The notes: generated by a model not told the origin, from the letters alone. DNA of 64,000 nt from Confluentibacter citreus (GCF_002807055.1 NZ_NIXN01000002.1:310001-374000), one strand, 5' to 3'; counted from the first letter of the stretch, positions 17,100 to 26,288 are shown. Numbers and translations are program-made.

Positions 17100-18737
17100 T
17101 TACTTCTTCAAATCAATCTGCTTTAAATTCTCGATGCGGTTTCTTACTAAAAAGTCGTCAATGGTTTCAAAATGCTCAATAACACGTTGGTCTTTAAACT
17201 CAAACACTTTTTGCGAGAGGCCTTGAAGAAAATCACGGTCGTGCGACACTAAAATAAGCGTGCCATCAAAGTTTTTTAATGCTTCTTTTAAAACATCTTT
17301 CGATTTTAAATCCAAGTGATTGGTTGGCTCATCCAGAATGAGTAAATTAACAGGTTCTAAAAGGAGTTTCACCATCGCCAATCGGGTTTTTTCCCCACCG
17401 GAAAGCACGCTCACCTTTTTATCTATATCGTCACCCCTAAACATAAAACCTCCTAAAATGGTTTTTATTTGGGTACGGATATCGCCTTCGGCAACTTCAT
17501 CAACGGTTTGAAAAATGGTTAAGTTTTCATCCAATAAAGACGCTTGATTTTGTGCAAAATAGCCCACCTTTACATTATGTCCCAACGCACATTTACCTTC
17601 AAAATCAATTTCGCCCATAATGGCTTTAATCATGGTTGATTTCCCTTCTCCATTCCTACCTACAAACGACACTTTTTCGCCGCGGGAAATGGACATATTG
17701 GCATTTTTAAACACCACATGGCCATCGTACGATTTAGACAAATCTTTAACCGTCACCGGATAATCTCCCGAACGTGGTGCTGGCGGAAAACGTAATTTTA
17801 AGGCCGATGTATCGACTTCATCAATCTCAATAATTTCTAATTTTTCCAACATACGCTCACGCGAGCTCACTTGATTGGTCTTCGAATAGGTGCCTTTAAA
17901 ACGTTCAATAAAAGCCATGTTATCGGCTATAAATTTTTGTTGTTCGTTGTAAGCTTTTATTTGATGGGTACGCCGATCTTCTCGCAACTGTATGTAATGC
18001 GAATAGTTGGCTTTATAGTCGTAAATACGCCCCATAGTGACCTCGATGGTTCTATTGGTAATGTTATCAATAAAGGCTTTATCGTGTGAAATTACCATCA
18101 CGGCTTTGGCTTTATTCAGTAAAAAATCCTCCAACCAAATAACGGATTCTATATCGATGTGGTTTGTTGGCTCATCCAAAAGAATTAAATCGGGTTTTTG
18201 CAATAATATTTTAGCCAATTCAATCCGCATACGGTAACCTCCACTAAATTCACTGGTTAGGCGCGTAAAATCTACACGTTTAAAACCTAACCCACGCAAA
18301 GCTTTTTCTACTTCCGCATCATAATTAACATCCTCTAAAGCATAGAATTTTTCACCAACATCAGATACTTGTTGGATGATTTTCATATACTCATCAGAAT
18401 CATAATCCGTTCTCGTTTCCAATTCTTTATTAAGACGTTCCATCTCATCACGCATCTTAAAAATATGGGTAAAGGCTTTAGACGCTTCTTCAAAAACGGT
18501 GCAATCATCTTCCGTTAATAAATGCTGTGGCAAATAAGCAATGATGACGTCTTTGGGGTAACGAACCCCACCGCGACTGGCTTTTTGTTCACCAGCAATA
18601 ATCTTCATCATCGTCGATTTTCCTGCGCCATTTTTGCCCATAAGGGCAATTTTATCATTTTCATTAATAGTGAAAGACACCTCACTAAATAAGGCACTTC
18701 CACCAAACTCTACTGCTAAATTATCAACTGAAATCAT
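17100..18737 (-). CDS. ABC-F family ATPase
   Basis: A 545-residue soluble protein with two ABC ATPase domains and no membrane part. Domain 1 has Walker A GKNGAGKST, signature FSGGYRMR and Walker B LILLDEPTNHID. Domain 2 has GRNGEGKST, LSGGEKTR and LLILDEPTNHLD. Between them is the interdomain linker with the charged AYNEQQKFIADNMAFIERF segment that reaches the ribosomal peptidyl-transferase region in this family. ABC-F proteins act on ribosomes in translation control or antibiotic protection; this housekeeping-type member cannot be placed more exactly. The ATG at 18737 is chosen because MISVDNLAVEF is the family start. Confidence 0.9.
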   Translation of the reverse strand: MISVDNLAVEFGGSALFSEVSFTINENDKIALMGKNGAGKSTMMKIIAGEQKASRGGVRYPKDVIIAYLPQHLLTEDDCTVFEEASKAFTHIFKMRDEMERLNKELETRTDYDSDEYMKIIQQVSDVGEKFYALEDVNYDAEVEKALRGLGFKRVDFTRLTSEFSGGYRMRIELAKILLQKPDLILLDEPTNHIDIESVIWLEDFLLNKAKAVMVISHDKAFIDNITNRTIEVTMGRIYDYKANYSHYIQLREDRRTHQIKAYNEQQKFIADNMAFIERFKGTYSKTNQVSSRERMLEKLEIIEIDEVDTSALKLRFPPAPRSGDYPVTVKDLSKSYDGHVVFKNANMSISRGEKVSFVGRNGEGKSTMIKAIMGEIDFEGKCALGHNVKVGYFAQNQASLLDENLTIFQTVDEVAEGDIRTQIKTILGGFMFRGDDIDKKVSVLSGGEKTRLAMVKLLLEPVNLLILDEPTNHLDLKSKDVLKEALKNFDGTLILVSHDRDFLQGLSQKVFEFKDQRVIEHFETIDDFLVRNRIENLKQIDLKK

Positions 18738-18989
18738 AATTGTTTTTATCCTACTGTTATTGGGATGCAAATCTATAAAAAAGGTAGCATGCGTTAAGTT
18801 AAATTATCACTGCTTTTTTTATTGACTATTTATCCTAGTCTCAAATTCAAAAATCAACGCAGCGAACCCAGAGCGGGCATAACCCTTGTTAAATGTCTGT
18901 TAAATGACATATTTTAAAACTTTATAACGTCCATAAATCCTTTCCCAACGTATTTGCAGATAGTATTATTATTATAAAAACCCTCAATT

Positions 18990-20450
18990 ATGGCAAAAAC
19001 TATTTTACCACAAACTACATCTGTAGATATAAGCAAAGGAGAAGATGTTGGAAAAAATAAACTTTCATTTCGTAAAAAAAGAACATCCATTAAACAAAAC
19101 ATATTAAGATTTATTGGTAAGATTGCCTCAGACCCTACGGATTATGTGGTTTTTGCAAGCACATATCTCCTTATGTTTGGATCTGTATTTTTAGTTTTTG
19201 AATTGGAAGATGATTTTTATGAATTCCACACAAGTATGTTGAGCACGACGTTAGGAACCATTTTCTATATAATTACATTAATGTTACTTTTCTTTAAATT
19301 ATCTTTTTTAGTATTTCTTTTTATTAAATACTTACAATACAAACCTATTGATTCGGTTTCGGACGAAGCACTACCAAAATGCACCGTTATTGTGCCTGCT
19401 TATAATGAAGGTAAATTGGTTTATGAAACCTTGGTAAGTTTGTACGAAAGTGACTTTCCTAAAGAAAAACTACAGATTATCTCTATTGATGATGGCAGCA
19501 AAGATGATACTTGGCAATGGATGATCAAAGCCAAAGAATTATTGGGTGATGTATTAACAATCTACCAACAACCACAAAACAAAGGAAAACGACATGCTCT
19601 TTACCGCGGTTTTAACTTAGCTACCGGAGATGTTTTTGTAACGGTAGATAGTGATTCTTTAGTGAAAAAGGATACACTAAGAAACTTGGTAAGTCCACTT
19701 CAGGTGAATAAATATTGTGGCGCTGTTGCAGGAAATGTACATGTTCTAAATACAAAAAAGGCACTGATACCTAAAATGCTAAACGTGAGTTTTGCTTTTA
19801 GCTTTGAATTTATACGTGCTGCACAAAGCACTATGGGTTCTGTACTTTGTACACCTGGTGCCTTAGCTGCATATCGTAAGGAAGCTGTAATGGCCTGCTT
19901 AAATGACTGGATGAATCAAACTTTTTTCGGGCAATTAACAGATATAGGAGAGGATAGAGCGATGACCAACATGATTTTAAAACAAGGATATCACGTGATG
20001 TTCCAACGAAATGCTTTGGTGCTTACCAAAATTCCTGAGAAATTTAGTGGGTTACGAAAAATGTTTACCCGTTGGGAAAGAAGTAATGTGCGTGAAAACA
20101 TTATGATGTCACGTTTTGCTTTTACCAATTTTAGGGAAACTTCGAAAGTTGGTTTAAGAATACTTTTAATGAATCAGTGGTTGGGAATCTTAACCGCTTA
20201 TCCATTAGTTATTTCCATGTTATATATGATTGCCGTACACCCGATTTTATTCTTAAGTTCGACGCTTATGGGGATCTTGATTTTTAACACTATTCCTGTA
20301 ATTTTTTATGCACTCAAACATCATAAGTCCAAATCATTTTTAGCCCATACCTATGGTATTTTCTTCGCTTTTAGCTTGTTTTGGATTACACCATACGCGA
20401 TAGCGACAGCAAGTAGAAGGGGTTGGTTAACCAGGGGATTAACACCGTAA
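18990..20450 (+). CDS. Membrane family 2 glycosyltransferase (processive, PgaC/HAS-like)
   Basis: A 486-residue inner-membrane glycosyltransferase. Two transmembrane helices (about 52-70 and 85-113) precede the GT-A domain. Catalytic motifs are VIVPAYNEG, the Asp in SIDDGSKDD, the DSD in VTVDSDSL, the acidic GEDRAM and an RW in FTRWERS. Several helices at about 395-470 follow. The order fits processive beta-glycosyltransferases that make and export a polysaccharide, like poly-GlcNAc or hyaluronan synthases. No partner exopolysaccharide genes are nearby, so the product is unknown. There is a 252-bp gap upstream in which no other gene is seen. Confidence 0.87.
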   Translation: MAKTILPQTTSVDISKGEDVGKNKLSFRKKRTSIKQNILRFIGKIASDPTDYVVFASTYLLMFGSVFLVFELEDDFYEFHTSMLSTTLGTIFYIITLMLLFFKLSFLVFLFIKYLQYKPIDSVSDEALPKCTVIVPAYNEGKLVYETLVSLYESDFPKEKLQIISIDDGSKDDTWQWMIKAKELLGDVLTIYQQPQNKGKRHALYRGFNLATGDVFVTVDSDSLVKKDTLRNLVSPLQVNKYCGAVAGNVHVLNTKKALIPKMLNVSFAFSFEFIRAAQSTMGSVLCTPGALAAYRKEAVMACLNDWMNQTFFGQLTDIGEDRAMTNMILKQGYHVMFQRNALVLTKIPEKFSGLRKMFTRWERSNVRENIMMSRFAFTNFRETSKVGLRILLMNQWLGILTAYPLVISMLYMIAVHPILFLSSTLMGILIFNTIPVIFYALKHHKSKSFLAHTYGIFFAFSLFWITPYAIATASRRGWLTRGLTP

Positions 20451-20571
20451 TGGTTTTAACTAACCACAAACTTTTAAGATACTGTTATGTAGCTCAATTC
20501 TTTTATCTATAGTCTAGCGTCTTGTGTCTTAAAAAAGAGTATCTTCGCGCCTTATTTTAAAAAACAACCGC

Positions 20572-21018
20572 ATGAAACGTATTGGCGAGTACAAAAAATT
20601 GTTTAATGTTGAAAAAGACATTGATCTTAAAGAACTAAAATCTACTTATAGAAATTTAGTGAAAGAATGGCATCCTGATAAGTTTCAAAAAGGTGATGAA
20701 AAAGCTGTTGAGGCTGAATTAATGAGCAGACAAATCATTGATGGTTATCATTTTTTAGTGAGTATCGCTCCAGAAACCAAAGCGGCAAATTTAGATGAAT
20801 ACAACGAAACCATTAGTAGCGCTATTATAGACTGGCAACATAAAGGCATGGTTTTAGAATTAACCTTTTTAGACGGCAATACGTATGAGTTTTTCGGTGT
20901 TAACAAAGCCCTATTTACAAAATTTTACCAATCTGGCACATTAACACGATTTGCGAAACGTAACATTTTCAACACCTTTACTTACAGAAAAATTAAGAAA
21001 AGTGAAGTGGAAGCTTAG
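20572..21018 (+). CDS. J-domain protein with C-terminal KTSC domain
   Basis: A 148-residue protein with a J domain at the N terminus (helix II ELKSTYRNLVKEW, then the essential HPD at about 40-42) and a KTSC domain at the C terminus (about 88-143, MVLELTFLDGNTYEFFGV). J domains stimulate the ATPase of DnaK. KTSC domains are small beta domains found with RNA- or DNA-linked proteins. The fusion suggests a co-chaperone for a specific client. A sequence like TATCTTCG (20540-20547) may be its -7 element. The gene is single. Confidence 0.83.
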   Translation: MKRIGEYKKLFNVEKDIDLKELKSTYRNLVKEWHPDKFQKGDEKAVEAELMSRQIIDGYHFLVSIAPETKAANLDEYNETISSAIIDWQHKGMVLELTFLDGNTYEFFGVNKALFTKFYQSGTLTRFAKRNIFNTFTYRKIKKSEVEA

Positions 21019-21125
21019 ACTTTCTTAGATTTCTAGATTGTTGGACTTCTTAGATTGTTAGACTTTTGGAATTAGGTGTATTCTAAAATCTTATATCTCA
21101 TATCTAAAATCTAGAGTCTTACCTC
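21019..21125. repeat. AGATTGTTAGAC-type low-complexity repeat
   Basis: The gap between the J-domain gene and the convergent glycosyltransferase is made of variations on a few words: TTCTTAGATTTCTAGATTG, TTAGATTGTTAGAC, then ATCTTATATCTCATATCT and AAAATCTAGAGTCTTA. Similar wording is seen at 20495-20530 and 35855-35890. It codes for nothing and looks like a decayed tandem repeat. Confidence 0.5.
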
Positions 21126-21132
21126 TGAAGTC

Positions 21133-22368
21133 TTATTTGTTCTTTTCCTCAATCCATTTACTCATATATTTAGTGCTTTGCAGGGTATGATACTGTAACA
21201 TTTGACCTGTAAAATTATCCAAACGATGTACTTGAAGGTTATTTTGTATGGAGTTTAGCTTAAATATAAAATCTAAAACAAACAGTTGCTTATCAAAGCG
21301 AGCATTCATAATTTGAAAACCATTTTTCTGGTTACCTCTCCAAAAAATTTTACCTGTATATAACTCGATGGCTTTGTTTGCAAATTCTTCGGTATCATCG
21401 GCTATAAAACCGTTAGGTTCAAAATTTCCAAACATCCCTTCAGCAGCAATGGTGGTCATCACGCAAGGTGTTCCATGTACCATGGCATCAATTAGTTTCC
21501 CTTTCAATCCAGCACCAAAACGCAATGGTGCCAAACATACTTTTGCATGTTGCATAACGGTTTCAACATCATCAACAAATCCTTTAATGATAAATCCGTC
21601 TTTTTTATTATTAAGTTTAAGTACCTTCTCGGAAGCATATGCCCCATATATATGAACTTCTGTTTTAGGCAATCTTTTTCTAATTAAAGGCCAAATATCT
21701 TCTTTTAAAAACAAAACGGCATCGTAATTAGGAGCGTGTAAAAAATTGCCAATAGTGATAAAGTGTTCCCTTTCATTGAACTTTGGCAGATGACGCTTAG
21801 TTTCCATTGCTACTGCATCGGTTAAAAATGGCAAGTAATACAAAAGATGCGAATTAACTTTAAATTGGCTTTTTAATATCTCTATTTCTTCCTCTGAAAT
21901 AACAAGCGTTAAATCGCATCTATAAACACTTGCTATTTCGCGTTTTGCAGTATCATTGAATAAATAAAATTTATCAAACAAAACCTTATGCTTTAGTGCC
22001 TCTTCTCTACCTTTTCTTAAACAATGCAAATCCTCGGTATCTAAAATCCGTAAAGCATCCGGGCATTGCTCAGTAACCCGCCAACCAAATTGTTCTTCGG
22101 TCATGAATCTATCAAAAACCACAATATCTGGATGTAACTTTTTTACAAACACATCAAAACTAGAACTGTTAAGTTCTATCGTAACTTGGTTTATTCCTAT
22201 ATCTTCAAGGTTGAATGCATTGTCGGTTTTGGCACATACACTGGCAAATGTAATTTGGTAGTTTTGAGATTGAAAGATGTCTATAAGTTGCATCATTCTG
22301 CTACCCGCAGCTGAACTTTTGGGTTCTGGCCAAACAAAACCAATGATCAAGAGTTTTTTTGATGCCAC
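21133..22368 (-). CDS. Family 4-type (GT-B) glycosyltransferase
   Basis: A 411-residue GT-B glycosyltransferase. The N-terminal Rossmann half begins with LLIIGFVWPEPKSSAAGSRM, and the C-terminal donor half has FITIGNFLHAPNYDA, GFIIKGFVDDV, LAPLRFGAGLKGK and the nucleotide-sugar grip MVHGTPCVMTTIAAEGM. It has no signal or membrane helix. It may add a sugar to a surface glycan or lipid, but it is not within a glycan operon. The sugar is unknown. Confidence 0.83.
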   Translation of the reverse strand: MASKKLLIIGFVWPEPKSSAAGSRMMQLIDIFQSQNYQITFASVCAKTDNAFNLEDIGINQVTIELNSSSFDVFVKKLHPDIVVFDRFMTEEQFGWRVTEQCPDALRILDTEDLHCLRKGREEALKHKVLFDKFYLFNDTAKREIASVYRCDLTLVISEEEIEILKSQFKVNSHLLYYLPFLTDAVAMETKRHLPKFNEREHFITIGNFLHAPNYDAVLFLKEDIWPLIRKRLPKTEVHIYGAYASEKVLKLNNKKDGFIIKGFVDDVETVMQHAKVCLAPLRFGAGLKGKLIDAMVHGTPCVMTTIAAEGMFGNFEPNGFIADDTEEFANKAIELYTGKIFWRGNQKNGFQIMNARFDKQLFVLDFIFKLNSIQNNLQVHRLDNFTGQMLQYHTLQSTKYMSKWIEEKNK

Positions 22369-22440
22369 TAATTTCGGTATTTTATTATATAAATTGAACT
22401 CTAAAATTACAACTATAGTCTATCTATAGTTAGGAAAACA

Positions 22441-22914
22441 TTATTCAGGTTGGGGCTCCAAACTGTATTTTAAACGGACTTTTTTAGCCCAATCTATAAG
22501 AGAGGCCATTTGTGCGTCGGTAAGTTTTGCATCCGTATGTGTCCATGTATAAGAATCCAAAGGCATTTCCTTTTTCTCTACCATTTCAATAAGTTCTTCG
22601 AACTTATGGTCTTTACGTTTAGTTGAAGTTCCCTCCCATTTTGAGATATTAAAATGCTTTTTTCCATCGTTTACATGATCTGCCAACCAATAATTTACAG
22701 GCGTAATATTATTATACCAAGGGTATCTAGTAACATCGCTATGACAGTCGTTACAACTAACTTCTAAGATACGTTTCACTTCGGCAGGTGGGTTGGTCTC
22801 TGCATAAAAGGCATCCATGGAAGTGATATTGCCTTCATTTTTTTCCGGTCTAAAAAACTGGGCAATAAGAAATATCACAAGTAAAGCAATTAGTACCTTT
22901 TTTAATATCTTCAT
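22441..22914 (-). CDS. Haem-binding domain protein (single c-type motif)
   Basis: A 157-residue protein with one N-terminal transmembrane segment (about 7-21). The periplasmic part holds one c-type haem motif, Cys54-x2-Cys57-His58 in CNDCHSD, followed by TRYPWYNNITPVNYWLADHV, which is typical of the Haem_bd (PF14376) family. A late Met (KEMPLDSYTW) may be the second haem ligand. Such proteins are small periplasmic electron carriers. It diverges from the HEAT-like gene next to purB. Confidence 0.87.
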   Translation of the reverse strand: MKILKKVLIALLVIFLIAQFFRPEKNEGNITSMDAFYAETNPPAEVKRILEVSCNDCHSDVTRYPWYNNITPVNYWLADHVNDGKKHFNISKWEGTSTKRKDHKFEELIEMVEKKEMPLDSYTWTHTDAKLTDAQMASLIDWAKKVRLKYSLEPQPE

Positions 22915-22954
22915 GATTATTATATTTAAAGTTTAAAAATAGTAAAATAAATTG

Positions 22955-23527
22955 ATGACTAAAGAAGAATTTTATAATGAATTGGCAAAAGTAAGCGCAT
23001 CGCGGGAAAGCCGTCTAAACTGTGCCCAACTTGTTAAAAATGAAATGGAATTGTTTCCTTATCTTATTGAAATTTTATTTCATGTAGATGATAAAATATC
23101 TTGCCATGCTGCTTGGGTTTTTGAATTTGTTTGTGAAGATTATATTTACGCCATCATTCCACATTTGGATACGTTTACTATAAATATTCATAGAGTGCAT
23201 TTAGAATCTGCCGTTCGCCCTATATCTAAAGTGTGTCAATTCTTAGCAAAAGCGTATTATTCCAAAGAAAATAACACTTTTAAAAGATTACTTTCTCCCA
23301 AACATAAAGAACGTATTGTAGAAACCTGTTTTGATTGGATGATTAACAGACATAAAGTAGCCTCAAAAGTATTTGCTATGGAAACACTATTTCTTTTCGG
23401 ACAAGAAAGCACTTGGATTCATGATGATTTAAAGCAAATTTTAGAGCAGGAATTTCAAACACATAGTGCCGCATTTAAATCAAGGGCCAAGCATATTCTC
23501 CATAGAATGAAAAAAATACTCAAATGA
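22955..23527 (+). CDS. All-helical HEAT-like protein upstream of purB
   Basis: A 190-residue soluble protein, entirely helical by appearance, with pieces like PYLIEILFHVDDKISCHAAWVFEF and RHKVASKVFAMETLFLFG that resemble HEAT or Armadillo repeats. I do not recognise a named family. The ATG at 22955 is used; the TTG three bases before is possible. It lies 89 bp before purB on the same strand, with a repeat and a likely promoter in between. Whether it has to do with purine synthesis is unknown. Confidence 0.72.
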   Translation: MTKEEFYNELAKVSASRESRLNCAQLVKNEMELFPYLIEILFHVDDKISCHAAWVFEFVCEDYIYAIIPHLDTFTINIHRVHLESAVRPISKVCQFLAKAYYSKENNTFKRLLSPKHKERIVETCFDWMINRHKVASKVFAMETLFLFGQESTWIHDDLKQILEQEFQTHSAAFKSRAKHILHRMKKILK

Positions 23528-23529
23528 TA

Positions 23530-23577
23530 GATTTGAAAATCAAAAATTCGTAATTCGTAATTCGTAATTCGCAAATC
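23530..23577. repeat. TAATTCG tandem words with inverted ends
   Basis: Four successive copies of the heptamer-like word TAATTCG (or a variant of it) fill the middle. They are bounded by GATTTG (23530-23535) and CAAATC (23572-23577), which are inverted relative to each other. The same words appear in the insert of the B12 riboswitch (33339-33406). The repeat ends just before the purB -7 element and includes its possible -33 region. Confidence 0.55.
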
Positions 23578-23592
23578 AAATGTTTATCTTTG
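23561..23592 (+). promoter_or_regulatory. Candidate purB promoter
   Basis: TTCG (23561-23564), a 20-bp spacer and TATCTTTG (23585-23592) match the Bacteroidota TTTG-N19/20-TAnnTTTG consensus with one difference. It is 24 bp before the purB ATG. The -33 part lies within the TAATTCG repeat. Confidence 0.45.
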
Positions 23593-23616
23593 CAACTTGT
23601 AAAAAAATAACCCAAC

Positions 23617-24960
23617 ATGTCATTATCACAACTAAATGCCATCTCACCAATTGATGGAAGATATAGAAATAAAGTTAACGAATTAGCGCCTTATTTTTCG
23701 GAAGAAGCTTTAATAAAATATCGTGTTTTAGTTGAAATAGAATATTTTATTGCGCTTTGTGAAATTCCATTGCCTCAACTTAAAAACGTTGATTCAAGTG
23801 TATTTGAAAGTTTAAGAGGCATTTATAAAAACTTTTCAACTGAAGATGCACTAGCCATAAAAGACATAGAAAATGTTACAAACCATGATGTTAAGGCTGT
23901 TGAATATTTTATAAAAGATAAATTTGATGCATTAGGTCTGTCATCTTTTAAGGAATTCATTCATTTTGGATTAACTTCACAAGACATCAATAACACGGCT
24001 ATTCCTTTAAGTATTAAAGACGCTGTGAATGACGTTTACATTCCAGAATACTTAAAAGTTGTATATAAACTTAAAACGTTAAGTGAGGATTGGGCAGCTA
24101 TTTCCATGCTTGCTAGAACCCATGGACAACCAGCATCTCCAACCCGATTGGGAAAAGAAATAGCAGTTTTTGTGGTACGATTAGAGCAGCAGTTCAATTT
24201 ATTGAAACACATTCCACATGCTGCTAAATTTGGCGGTGCCACAGGTAATTTTAACGCGCACCATGTTGCATTCCCCAATACAGATTGGAAAGCTTTTGGA
24301 GGGAAATTTGTTCAAGACACTTTAGGGTTGCACCATTCGTTTCCAACGACACAGATTGAGCATTACGACCATATAGCCGCTTTGTTTGATAACTTAAAAC
24401 GCATCAATACCATTTTAATAGATTTAAATAAAGATATATGGACGTATGTGTCCATGGATTATTTTAAACAAAAAATCAAAGCTGGTGAAGTAGGTAGTTC
24501 TGCCATGCCACATAAAGTAAATCCTATTGATTTTGAAAATAGTGAAGGTAATTTAGGTATAGCCAACGCTGTTTTTGAACATTTGTCGGCTAAACTTCCT
24601 GTATCTAGATTACAGCGCGATTTAACCGATAGCACGGTATTACGAAATGTAGGTGTCCCATTTGGACATACATTGATTGGGTTCAAATCGACTTTAAAAG
24701 GATTGAATAAATTATTATTGAATGAAACCAAATTTGCAGAGGACTTAAATAATAACTGGGCAGTTGTTGCCGAAGCTATTCAAACCATTTTACGTCGGGA
24801 AGGTTATGCAAACCCTTATGAAGCCTTAAAAGGTTTGACCAGGACCAACGAAAAAATAAATCAAGATTCCATTTCAAATTTTATTGATACCTTGGAGGTT
24901 TCTAATGCAATAAAGGAAGAATTAAAACATATAACACCTAGTAATTATACTGGAATTTAA
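23617..24960 (+). CDS. purB: Adenylosuccinate lyase
   Basis: A 447-residue homotetrameric enzyme of purine synthesis, which releases fumarate from adenylosuccinate and from SAICAR. The fumarase/aspartase signature is SSAMPHKVNPIDFENSEGN at about 292-310, which carries the catalytic Ser of the flexible loop. Other family parts are SPIDGRY at the start, TSQDINNTA, and ARTHGQPASPTRLGKE with an active-site His. Its length fits the E. coli-type PurB. A small membrane-protein gene follows after 11 bp. Confidence 0.96.
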   Translation: MSLSQLNAISPIDGRYRNKVNELAPYFSEEALIKYRVLVEIEYFIALCEIPLPQLKNVDSSVFESLRGIYKNFSTEDALAIKDIENVTNHDVKAVEYFIKDKFDALGLSSFKEFIHFGLTSQDINNTAIPLSIKDAVNDVYIPEYLKVVYKLKTLSEDWAAISMLARTHGQPASPTRLGKEIAVFVVRLEQQFNLLKHIPHAAKFGGATGNFNAHHVAFPNTDWKAFGGKFVQDTLGLHHSFPTTQIEHYDHIAALFDNLKRINTILIDLNKDIWTYVSMDYFKQKIKAGEVGSSAMPHKVNPIDFENSEGNLGIANAVFEHLSAKLPVSRLQRDLTDSTVLRNVGVPFGHTLIGFKSTLKGLNKLLLNETKFAEDLNNNWAVVAEAIQTILRREGYANPYEALKGLTRTNEKINQDSISNFIDTLEVSNAIKEELKHITPSNYTGI

Positions 24961-24971
24961 AATATAAAAAC

Positions 24972-25163
24972 ATGTTAACGGATAAACAATCATTACTACT
25001 TTGTGGCCTTATGGCTATGGGTATTTTTGTAGCAGGGATACTTAGTATTCTAGCTAATTTTGTTGTCTTAACTATGCTTACCATTATCTTTTTGGCAATA
25101 GTTGTAAATCTCTTTTTTTGGAAACATCCAACTAATGGAAGTAAGGACGAACCTACTGAATAA
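24972..25163 (+). CDS. Small two-helix membrane protein
   Basis: A 63-residue ORF starting 11 bp after the purB stop. Two hydrophobic segments (about 7-28 and 29-49) are joined tightly and followed by a polar tail ending KDEPTE. The place in the purB transcript and the clean membrane pattern support a real gene. I do not recognise a family. Confidence 0.6.
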   Translation: MLTDKQSLLLCGLMAMGIFVAGILSILANFVVLTMLTIIFLAIVVNLFFWKHPTNGSKDEPTE

Positions 25164-25177
25164 AAAAAAATATTCTT

Positions 25178-25720
25178 TTATTTAAAGAAAGTCATCATAT
25201 TTTCAAATTGCGAGGTGTCAACATTCGAGTTTTCGAATAATTGTCCTAAAGTCATTATTTTTTCTGGACTCATATCATCCCCTAAAATACGAACAACACC
25301 AAAGCCCATGTCTTTAGAGCTACCAAAGATGATAAATTCATCTGCTTCATAATCATCACCCACGTACTTAACAGCTATTTTAGATCCTTGATAACTGAAA
25401 TCGATAAGTTCATTATATTTTTTGTCCTTTAAAATGGTTTTAACTTTATCCAGCTCAGAATGGAATGCATTGACATTAGTTGAGTCTATTTTATATCCTA
25501 AAAAATTCAATCGTTTTATCGATTTGTAAGCGTCTCTTTGCTCTGCTGTTAATTTCGATTCGTCAATATTCAACATCGTTATTGGCACATCTTGCGCCAA
25601 AAAATTATTTGCTTCTTGATGTTCTACAAAATAGCGTTGCATAGATAAACCATTATTGCAGCCAACTAAAGAGAAGGCTGCAAAAATGGTTACTAATAGA
25701 AATTTGATTGATTGATGCAT
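25178..25720 (-). CDS. DUF4252 lipoprotein
   Basis: A 180-residue lipoprotein (signal FAAFSLVGC) followed by a DUF4252 domain: ALKSIKRLNFLGYKID-type strands, VKTILKDKKYNELIDF, then EFIIFGSSKDMGFGVVRILGDDM. DUF4252 proteins are found in Bacteroidota beside ECF sigma factors, and their function is not known. It is the last gene of the sigma factor-membrane partner-DUF4252-DUF4252 operon, 7 bp after the first DUF4252 gene. The two differ in anchoring: this one is lipid-anchored. Confidence 0.85.
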   Translation of the reverse strand: MHQSIKFLLVTIFAAFSLVGCNNGLSMQRYFVEHQEANNFLAQDVPITMLNIDESKLTAEQRDAYKSIKRLNFLGYKIDSTNVNAFHSELDKVKTILKDKKYNELIDFSYQGSKIAVKYVGDDYEADEFIIFGSSKDMGFGVVRILGDDMSPEKIMTLGQLFENSNVDTSQFENMMTFFK

Positions 25721-25727
25721 AATGTAA

Positions 25728-26288
25728 TTATTTCTTTTTTTCTAAATGCTGACCCCCAGGAATGTTCATTTTATCTGTAAGTCTAGATATTTCGTTTAAA
25801 TCGATGTCACCCGTAAGCGATACAACCACCGTTTCGATTTTTCGTTGTTGACCATTAATATCAACCCCATTACTTTGCATGACTTTATCAATACCGTTTA
25901 CAAAAATCAAGAGTTCTTTAACGTGGTCGGAATCTTTACCCTCCTTAATATAGAATTTTACTTCTGCACCGTTATCTTTAACTTGCATTAATTCTTCTAA
26001 AGAACTTGAACGGGATTTAACCCATTTTGAAATATCGGCTGAAATGGTTTTATTATCCGTCACTATAGTTTTAAAACTGGTGATGCTTTTTACCATGTCC
26101 ATATATGCTTTGGCTTCTGCATCATCTACATTAATACCCATTTTGGCTATCATTTGAAACATTTTAGGCTGAATGGATACATAGGTGACTTCTGAATTGC
26201 CATTGTATTTTTCAAAAATATCCTGAGCTATTCCTGATATTGGCAATAACATGATTGCCATTACTACTAATGCTATTATTTTTTTCAT
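25728..26288 (-). CDS. DUF4252 periplasmic protein
   Basis: A 186-residue protein from the ATG at 26288 (signal IALVVMAIMLLPISGIAQ); the frame extends to 26312 but the eight added residues are not needed. The domain has EVTYVSIQPKMFQMIAKMG, YMDMVKSITSFKTIVTDN and VVVSLTGDIDLNEISRLTDKM, matching DUF4252. It is the soluble periplasmic partner of the lipid-anchored paralogue downstream. In this operon it may sense or report envelope state to the ECF sigma factor, which is an inference from context only. Confidence 0.85.
   Translation of the reverse strand: MKKIIALVVMAIMLLPISGIAQDIFEKYNGNSEVTYVSIQPKMFQMIAKMGINVDDAEAKAYMDMVKSITSFKTIVTDNKTISADISKWVKSRSSSLEELMQVKDNGAEVKFYIKEGKDSDHVKELLIFVNGIDKVMQSNGVDINGQQRKIETVVVSLTGDIDLNEISRLTDKMNIPGGQHLEKKK

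Noticed and set aside
18771-18989. Small gene or RNA before the GT2 gene
   Set aside because: Only short unsupported frames are present and no stable RNA structure was evident.
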